This document shows, piece after piece, positions 57,096 to 64,000 of a DNA stretch of 64,000 bases. The stretch covers positions 51,249,494 to 51,313,493 of the forward strand of contig OX393577.1 in the NCBI GenBank assembly GCA_947652605.1. Reading direction: 5' to 3'. The notes under the pieces are model-generated. The model was given only the letters and a program-made list of their open reading frames with translations. It ran no database searches and was not told the DNA's origin. Both the position numbers and the translations under genes were made by a program. Source of the stretch: Elmis aenea (Eukaryota > Arthropoda > Insecta > Coleoptera > Elmidae). Each line of letters opens with the position of its first letter. Within the stretch, counting starts at the first letter, position 1.

Positions 57096-57862
57096 CCGTT
57101 ACGTTATATCTTTAACTAGAGAACTATAATAGACCCTTTTGTAATATGTTTTTAGTTTTTTAGTTTTTTAGTTTTTTAGATTTTATTTAATTTTTTTATA
57201 ATATACAAGTTTTATTGTACCTAAAATCAATATTTTCTGCACTATTTTAGCTTTTTCTTGAAAATAACTACAAATACAAGAATACTATTATTCCATGACT
57301 TAACAATGCCAAAAGTTTGGTTAATGTTTTTTTTTTAACTACATCTTTACAGTGGGTTCTGAATTAATATTTAAATTTTACAAAATACTAATTTTTGTTT
57401 GTTCACTACGCTTCGCTAAACTTTAAATCTAAATATGTCAGTTTCGTTTAAATGAAACATCCGGTATTGGTTTTACATTTTCTTTTATGTAGATGTATTA
57501 TTAAACATATTAAACATGTTGTACCTATATTATATCTAATATTTTTTCGGGTATTTCAATTAAATGACAATTTAAGCTTAACATGCAAAATATAAAGAAC
57601 TTAAAACTAGTAGGCTTTTAAAAATTTTAAATAATTTATTTAACTTATTACATAGTCAAAAATTACTATGCCACTATTGTCCTACAAAGTTTTAAAAGAA
57701 TTCGTTCTGACACAGTTATGTTGTGAAATATCATTATTTTTTTATACTCCTGTTTCTGTCAATATTTTTATAAAAACGACTGATTTTAAATACATAATTA
57801 TACATATTTATATACTTTTTCTTTAAAGAGGATTCATTTTTACATTTAAAAATTATAAAATA
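57096..57862. other. No gene; short TTTTTTAG repeat
   Basis: 57150-57180 repeats TTTTTAGT about four times. The rest is AT-rich without frames. Confidence 0.4.
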
Positions 57863-58492
57863 TACTGGGTGTTCTATTTAAAACAAGTACCTACCTAAGT
57901 GACATATCGGTGCGTAAAAACAAAACATTGTGTATATGTCGTAAGCATGATGTGAAATCCGGCATTTTATAAAACGCCTAGGCATTTTATAAAAAGCCGG
58001 CAAAACGAGCAAATTATGACTTTTTCTTAGACCCATACATTTGTATTCATACAAAAAAAAACTTTAACCAACCTTTAACCTGACCCTCATTCATTTGGTC
58101 AGTAGTAGAGGGTCAGGTTAAAGGTTGGTAAAAGTTTTTTTTTTAAATAAATAATAAAAATGAAGCTAATAGTTTTGTGCCTAGGCGTTTTATAAAATGC
58201 CTGATTTCACATTATGCCTACGACATATACATAGTTAAAAATAATTTAAGGTTATGAAGACTAAATTTTTTTAAAAAAATAACCGTTGTAGTTATTACAT
58301 ACCTTATGAAATTACCGGTAAAACTGGAGACTGGAAAAATGTCGCCAAATCTGGAATCTCCAGGCGAAAATGACACGATTGGCAACCCTATATGTAGTAA
58401 AAATGACCACAAACAACTTTGATATAAATTTTTTTTTACAAAGTCACAAGATGAGATATCGATCGGTTACGTTACTTGTTGTACACACTGTA
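57863..58492. mobile_element. TACAGGG-type element, subfamily I copy 2, with inserts
   Basis: The left tip TACTGGGTGTTCTATTTAAA and right tip GTTGTACACACTGTATA are mutated versions of TACAGGGTG. Interior blocks TATCGGTGCGTAAAAACAAA, ATGTAGTAAAAATGACCACA and AACAACTTTGATAT match 35890-36512. Two segments not present there interrupt it: 57932-58230 and about 58257-58390. Confidence 0.6.
57932..58230. mobile_element. Palindromic MITE nested in subfamily I copy 2
   Basis: The left arm GTATATGTCGTAAGCATGAT then GTGAAATCCGGCATTTTATA pairs with the right arm ending ATTATGCCTACGACATATAC. At its centre (58063-58130) lies the AACCTTTAACCTGACCCTC / GAGGGTCAGGTTAAAGGTT hairpin. Confidence 0.75.
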
Positions 58493-60370
58493 TAATAGAC
58501 TAGAGTACTATTTAAGGCTGCACCTAAGTTGTAATAAACACTTTGTATGTATTTTATTGTTATGTCTCACTTTATTTTTGTAATAGGCTTTCCCTCTGCG
58601 ACAAAAATAAATTTATTGTGTGAAAGTTTTGCTCAAGCTCACTTTTGATTCAAATTTATTTATACCTTGCCGTTTTCTCCTTTTGTTATGTAAATTTTAG
58701 GTCGTCTGTGCCCGTTTTTAGACAATAAACACCTTAAAATACCGCCGGAAATGTCACTTTCCATGAAAGGTGTGGAAATCGCCTCGTTTAGACTTGTGAA
58801 TGCAGCAAGGGCCTACAGTTATAGCCGCCATTGCTTTCAGCAATCATAGCGAATGCAAATTTTCTTAATACGTCCCTGTCGCCATTGTGCTCGTGCGGCA
58901 AAGCCAACAATTGCTGACTGCGCCGTTAGATTTGAGAAATGTTATCTGTCAGTGTATTAATTATCCGTCATTTTTATAACGACTTTATATTAAAAGCATT
59001 ACTTCTTTAGCATCCTTTTTCCGTTACCACGGCTGTACATTTTGTAGGATACGACGCAAGAAGAACGTGGAGATGACGGATGTAAGTGAATAGACTGTCG
59101 CGTATCATATTTAATGATTACAACTTACAACGGACATCAGACTTTGTTATCGCCTGTGATAAATGCTTAGGATCTTGCCTTTGTTCAAATAATGATAATG
59201 GACGAAATTGATATTCTTTTGGGGTTGAATATGCTGAGAGGTGTTTTTGTCTTTCGACAAAATTGATGTAGGTCAGTTTTTATACCTCCATATATTTATT
59301 TCTTGTAGCATTGAACGAATGTGTTGTATTTATAAATATTTAATTACATTACAACAAAAAATATGTTTTATCGCAACGTGTTTTTGGTCGTAAACAATCG
59401 TGCTACACCAATAAAACCCTGTTTTATGTATACTGCTTTTTATCTTTAACGCGAATTCGTACTTTAGAAATAAACCTGCACAAGAAACAGTCTACAATTC
59501 TTTACTTTTTCTGAATACTTTAATACCTCGTTGCAAATCGAACCGTATAAACTTTCTCTTATAACGCTCGTCAAACAGACATTTTAATTAAACATTTTTA
59601 AAAATTGTATTATGGTAATTCAAGTAAAATATTACATAGCGCAATTTGCATAAGAATAATTCACTTCAGAGAATAGTGTTTTGAAAAAGAGGCAAATATC
59701 GTCTGCGAATTAGTATGCAAAGACAAAGTAGCGAAATGTAAATTGAACATAAAAGAAGTAGTTACGTCTTTACCTCCCCTATAATAAACAGTAACAATAA
59801 TTGTTAATGGTACTTATATATCTTCTTTGAAATACTTAAGTTTATAACTTGATTAACATCGATAAATGTTCAAATATAAAGTGGATAATATAATTTTTAA
59901 TGGTTAACTATAATTAAGGTGCCTTTAATGCTGAATTACATCAATATCGGAGTAATTCTCGTACTTATTAAATTATTACTTTTATAAAATTATGTTACAT
60001 TTTAAGAATACCAACTAGAGCAAATACTTAAGTTAAAATATATTAAATAATGTGTTAGTTGCTGGCTCTTAACTAGCAAATTTATTTTTAGGAAAAATAC
60101 ATAATTAAAATGTGGCTTTAAGTCTAATATATAATCTGATAGGTACATACGTGAATCCCTGAATGTTGGTACAAAAATGTAAAAAAAATATTTTTTATGA
60201 TCGCGAAAATAACGAAAATGCTAAAATGGTAACAACTCAAATGTTTGCTTCCATCATACGTAGTAAGTATAAAGAAAGTACTATGATTACAAATATTTTC
60301 AACTTTGGGGTTTCAACTTATACTTTGGTTTCCCTAACACGTTTTGACAATAATTATCAAGATCATACTA
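58493..60370. other. 1.9 kb without recognised gene; unusually balanced patch
   Basis: 58660-59230 is less AT-rich than nearly all intergenic DNA here and holds no repeat or frame, so it could be host regulatory sequence. The remainder is AT-rich. The plus-strand frame starting at 60163 runs into the tandem TIR of the next element and is not a gene. Confidence 0.4.
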
Positions 60371-61830
60371 TACCTTTTCAAGTTCAAATTGGCACTAATC
60401 AAAATCAAATTGGCACTAATCAAAATCAAATTGGCACTAAACAAATTCAAGTTGACATTAAATAATTTTAAATTAGCAGTATCATACGATTAAATAGAAC
60501 TAAGTAAATAATGTTATTTATACTATATTTTAAAACAATAACATGGGCATATTAAATAAACAACATTTGCTAAATTAATTAATTAGAAAATAATATTCTC
60601 CATATTTAATGCTGCTGGAAAATATCTTTGAATTTGGGCTATGAATCTTGCACAATTGGCCACATTGATTGTGTTAATATGATTCTGAACAATATTTTCT
60701 AACCGGCGCATTCTGTATTCAGTTTGGGAGATATTATGCCGATCTTCTCTTGCTAAAACATCTCTTAGGTTATCTGCCAAATCTGATTTTACACTAGCCT
60801 TTAATACAGACCATGCTTGCTCAATCGGATTTAACATGGGACTGTATGGACTAAGTCTTATTAATCTATGGTGAAAAAATTCCTTTTCTGCAAAAACTTC
60901 ATCAATAGAAGAATGGCAAGGTGCATTATCTATAACCATAACTACTGGTTCTTGGTATATATTTTGGGCGTTTTTCAAACATTGTTTCACAAATTCGTTT
61001 GCTTCTGGTTTTTTAAATGATCCCCGTCTTAGCTCATAATGTATTAGACCAGAAATACCTATGCATCCAATAATATGTATATTTGCGCCTCGGCTACCAG
61101 CTGATACAAATGTACATCGACTTCCTTTCTTAGAACGTCCTTGCGTCCGCGAAATAAACATATTAAAACTAGTTTCGTCAAGATAAATTATTGGCAAATT
61201 CTCTGCTTGAAGATTAAGTAATGTTCTTACATATTCTAACCTTTTTGTTTTATTGTCTATAGGTACTGTTGGCTCTTTCTGGCTCTCGATGTACTTGTTT
61301 TATTGTATACATAAGACCATCGAGGTGTTGACGAATACATTCTTTAGTGACATTAATTTCATATGATTGTAAAATCTTTTCTTTTAATTGCTGGAGAGTT
61401 ATCTTTGGATTTCTTTCAATTTCATTTTCAAAAAAACGACGATGTTCGTCTGTGATTTTAACTCTGCGTTTACCTCCATGCTGTTTCTCTGGAACGTCTT
61501 GATTTTTCACCCATCTAAACGCCGTTCTTTTTGAAACTCCGAGAACATTTGCAAGATTGCGCCAATCCCCGTTAGAATTATAAACAGCGCAAATTTGTAT
61601 TTTTCGGTTTACGGCGTCAACTTTTTTTTATATAAGGCATTATGAGAACGTGGAAGGGTTCTTTTAAGATGTTAATTTGAATTAACAATTAAATTATTTA
61701 ATGTCAACTTGAATTTGTTAATTGTCAACTTGAATTTGTTTAGTGCCAATTTGATTTTGATTAGTGCCAATTTGATTTTGATTAGTGCTAATTTGATTTT
61801 GATTAGTGCCAATTTGAACTTGAAAAGGTA
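60371..61830 (-). mobile_element. DD35E Tc1/mariner-like element with iterated TIRs
   Basis: The 1460-bp element is flanked by TA (60369-60370 and 61831-61832). Both ends start TACCTTTTCAAGTTCAAATT. The TIRs (60371-60474 and about 61687-61830) consist of a 21-bp unit, AATTGGCACTAATCAAAATCA, repeated about three times on the left and four on the right, and end inside at ATTCAAGTTGACATTAAAT. One transposase gene fills the middle on the minus strand with two frameshifts. The compact, nearly intact structure suggests recent activity. Confidence 0.9.
60583..61640 (-). pseudogene. IS630/Tc1/mariner-family DDE transposase, two frameshifts
   Basis: ATG at 61640 opens MPYIKKK; a one-base shift in an A run then leads to the first helix-turn-helix, with NGDWRNLANVLGVSKRTAFR. 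The second HTH (61510-61250) includes ITDEHRRFFENEIERNPKIT and REPERAN. Near 61262 another one-base shift precedes the catalytic part (61197-60583). There are YLDETSFN (first Asp), VMVIDNAPCHSS (second Asp) and SPYSPMLNPIEQAW (Glu). Thirty-five residues separate the second Asp from the Glu, giving DD35E. No stop interrupts the catalytic part, and all three acids are present. The A-run shift could be a sequencing error. Confidence 0.88.
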
Positions 61831-61932
61831 TAGATATATTTATTTCATATTTTTAAAATTATTTATCGTTAAGACTTTACAAACTACAACAAAAATTGCT
61901 TTTTTGATCAATATCTAAAGTAATGAGCAATA

Positions 61933-62000
61933 TAAAGGGTGTTGCAATAAAAACTCCCCAAACCTGTCACTTTATTTCAAGAGATACATCTTTGGTTTAT
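61933..62000 (+). mobile_element. TACAGGG-like left end, diverged
   Basis: TATAAAGGGTGTTGCAATAA is followed by TTTATTTCAAGAGATACATC, which resembles the tip plus subterminal block of TACAGGG elements. No right end was found. Confidence 0.35.
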
Positions 62001-62073
62001 ATTGCAAAATATTTATTTAGTTGTATTATTTTAAAATGTGTTAATCTGTTAAGTTGTTTTTATAGGTATCCGG

Positions 62074-62195
62074 AAGATTCACCGTAAAGCAATTCACCGA
62101 CAGCAATTCACCGAATATCAATTCACCGCATACGCAATTCACCGCATCGTCGAAAAATAAATGGATATAAATTACATGGTTTTCGGTGAATCTTC
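62074..62195. repeat. 122-bp inverted repeat with five AATTCACCG units
   Basis: GAAGATTCACCG at the left is mirrored by CGGTGAATCTTC at the right. Between them (A/G)ATTCACCGNNNNNC units of 14-16 bp repeat five times in tandem (62077-62150). No coding content. Confidence 0.7.
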
Positions 62196-62199
62196 AATT

Positions 62200-62660
62200 T
62201 TAAAATTTTATTTTTTAGTTTATTTAATCTTTTAAATAGCATTATTTATTTTCAAAAATGTCACTGGAAAACTTTAAAGTTTTCCAATCATTTAATATCG
62301 AAGATATAATTTTTTTTAAATCTATTTACCTCATGTGGTTTTTTTAAATACTTCTTTGATTATATAATGTAGGCTCTTTATATAAAGGTAATAAATTTAT
62401 TTATCATACGAAAGTAATGTTTTAGGTCTTTTTAATGACATACTTAAATTGTAAGGTGCCCTTTAAAAGGAAAACCTAAGTCCATAAAATAACAAAATGT
62501 ATTATTTGCACCAAAGAAAATTTCTTTCTAAACTTCAATTATTTTATCGTAACGAAACTACACCCTCTTGATAATATTTTAGAACAGCAAAAAACTAGAT
62601 GGTTCGAAAAATATAATAATTTTGTTACATTTGCTACTCATTTTGTTTTTTTTTTTGGGA
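62200..62660. other. AT-rich spacer between the two short-unit arrays
   Basis: No frame, tip or repeat was recognised. Confidence 0.4.
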
Positions 62661-62664
62661 TGTG

Positions 62665-62785
62665 TGTGTGGAAAAATTGAACTGTCTGGAAGTTGGTATT
62701 TCGGTAAGTTGGAATATCGAAAAGTTATTGTCTCAATAAGTTGGCCGTCGGGAAGTTTGCTGTCAAAATGTTGTCCGGCACCCAT
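62665..62785 (-). repeat. Six degenerate 16-bp units AACTTNCCGANANNC
   Basis: On the minus strand consecutive 16-bp units begin AACTT: AACTTCCCGACGGCC, AACTTATTGAGACAAT, AACTTTTCGATATTCC, AACTTACCGAAATACC, AACTTCCAGACAGTTC. The period is regular although the bases have diverged. The 66-aa plus frame here is only its translation. Confidence 0.6.
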
Positions 62786-62789
62786 TGAC

Positions 62790-63494
62790 AAACTATCCAT
62801 AATCGAGATTCAAAAACAATAATAACGATTTTTGTTCTTCGATTTAATAAAACGTGAAGAATGTCGAAATTCGGATGCAAGACCTGACATTCGCTGAGGA
62901 GCTTCGGATCAGTAAATTAATTTAATTCCAATTTAAGATGCATTTTGGAAAGTTACGTTTCAGCGTTACAGTTAGGTACTGCAATTTTGAGATTTATTGA
63001 AAGTGTTTTAAGTTATTTAAGTTTTGTTTTATGTTTTATTACTTCTTGATGTTTTCTTTAATTCTACTAGTTTGTTTCTTGATTAACAGTATGTTTCTAT
63101 GGTTTGTTTTTGTATCAATTAATAGCAACATTAGCAGCAAGACACTTAAAATTGGGAGAAAAGTTAGGAAATGACCCTTCCCATAATATAATCCATTGGC
63201 AGACTTAAATTTAATGAGTACCGATTAATCGAATAAAATGCCGATTGCTAAGTTATCGGCCAAAAAGTCTGTACGACCGATTTAACGTTGCATCCCTAGT
63301 AGATATCTAAAGCAACAGTTTTTTTTTCTTTAATAACTTGAACCTACAACTAGTCTTAAAGACTAACCAGCAGCTTATTTTTAACTTAAATTACTACTTG
63401 CAATCTCCAGAACTCTGACCCAGCGGCCATTCGCTCTTTTAGTCTGATGGTGTAGGTACATTTGTTTTTTCTGCACACTAACTTTAACCGAGAA
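62790..63494. other. No gene; hAT-like end near 63297
   Basis: GCCGATTGCTAAGTTATCGG and ACCGATTTAACGTTGCATCC then CTAG near 63240-63298 resemble a hAT 3' end (CTAGGGATGCAACG when reversed). No partner tip was found. 63300-63490 may include 3' untranslated sequence of the LINE that follows. Confidence 0.35.
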
Positions 63495-64000
63495 CTAGCA
63501 CTGCACTACACTAGGATCGTGAGGTTTTGATCGCTTGGGTCTTCGATGTTGAGAATGTTCTAACAGTAGAATGGCTTCAATGTTGACATGGTCGTGTAAC
63601 CTGGCTTCATATTTTTGGGCAAAATTCTTGAGTTCTGCCTTGACTGTCTCTATTTTAAGATCCCGATGGATGTTTTTGTTTCTCGTATTGACAATATCCC
63701 TTAGAACTTTGTTTTGAAATACTTGTATCCTACTGGTATTTGATGGTCTGGTACATCCCCATAACTGTATTCCATATGTCCATATGGGTTTTAGGACCTG
63801 CTTATACAACAGCTATTTATTATGTACCGTTAGTTTCTATTTGCGACTTAGTATCCAGTACATTTTTCTCTATTACATCCTAAGTTGTTCACATTTTTTT
63901 TTGATATGATCCTTCCAGAGGAGCTTGGTATCAAGAGTCATGCCCACGTACTTAGCTGTATTTGAATATGGGATGGTCGATCTATTTATGGTTATGGGAG
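63495..64000 (-). pseudogene. jockey-clade LINE ORF2, C-terminal part (cut by window edge)
   Basis: Reading from the window edge, the minus strand gives STIPYSNTAKYVGMTLDTKL then LWKDHIKKKCEQLR, interrupted by stops, then LLYKQVLKPIWTYGIQLWGC (63809), RIQVFQNKVLRDIVN, HRDLKIETVKAELKNFAQKY and RRPKRSKPHDP, to a stop at 63495. This is the region after the RT active site in jockey-clade non-LTR retrotransposons, with the typical KYLGxxLD, LLYKxxLKPIWTYGIQLWG and KPxDL motifs. Stops near 63900-63825 show it is inactive. The rest of the element lies outside the window. Confidence 0.85.

Noticed and set aside
60163..60465. 100-aa plus-strand frame ending in repeated QIGTNQN
   Set aside because: The repeat is the translated 21-bp iteron of the DD35E element TIR; the upstream part has no recognisable domain.
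61709..61918. 69-aa plus-strand frame with repeated LILISAN
   Set aside because: Translation of the right TIR iterons of the same element.
62074..62150. CRISPR-like regular spacing of short repeats
   Set aside because: Units of 14-16 bp are contiguous without spacers, and the genome context is eukaryotic; it is a tandem repeat.

Overview
This 64-kb window reads as AT-rich, repeat-dense, non-coding DNA from a eukaryote, most likely an insect. A beetle is my guess from the overall texture, but the sequence does not prove it. I found no convincing host exon, tRNA, rRNA, bacterial operon or CRISPR array. Nearly every protein-like segment that can be recognised is a transposase or retrotransposon fragment.

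The dominant component is a superfamily of long-palindrome (foldback) elements. They start with TACAGGGTG and end with CACCCTGTA, lie in TA-rich targets, and recur about every 3-6 kb. At least ten fairly complete copies belong to several TIR subfamilies: 6513-7127, 7212-7985, 12378-13044, 14928-16818, 19299-20218, 24826-25752, 30156-32895, 35890-36512, 38315-39080 and 48260-49743. Several subfamilies share one subterminal block. Two copies keep pieces of a transposase: an N-terminus in 24826-25752 and a catalytic region in 48260-49743. This points to an IS630/Tc1/mariner-type source.

Other DNA transposons:
- a DD35E Tc1/mariner-like element with iterated TIRs (60371-61830)
- a DD39D plant-type mariner relic with Stowaway-like ends (15595-16742)
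- a PIF/Harbinger deletion derivative with a TTA target duplication (24420-26160)
- a hAT element with a perfect 8-bp duplication (53336-54813) and a ZBED5/Charlie-like hAT relic (50031-50698)
- a piggyBac-like relic (29378-30155), a classical mariner fragment (21864-22063), a pogo/Tigger-like end (56023) and many smaller MITEs

Retroelements are a 5'-truncated Penelope-like element with a GIY-YIG domain and a hammerhead-like motif in its 3' part (about 45570-46870), a jockey-clade LINE fragment at the right edge, and three copies of an RTE-tailed SINE-like retroposon.

The region is built by nesting. Elements sit inside elements two or three deep (14.9-16.8 kb, 24.4-26.2 kb, 30.2-32.9 kb, 35.9-36.8 kb, 53.3-54.8 kb), and TACAGGG elements repeatedly occupy the TATATA tail of the SINE-like repeats. 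The gaps between (for example 8.0-10.2, 16.9-18.6, 22.1-23.9, 32.9-35.0, 42.3-45.4, 50.8-52.1 and 58.5-60.4 kb) hold AT-rich DNA in which I see no gene. All boundaries were read by eye, without alignment software.
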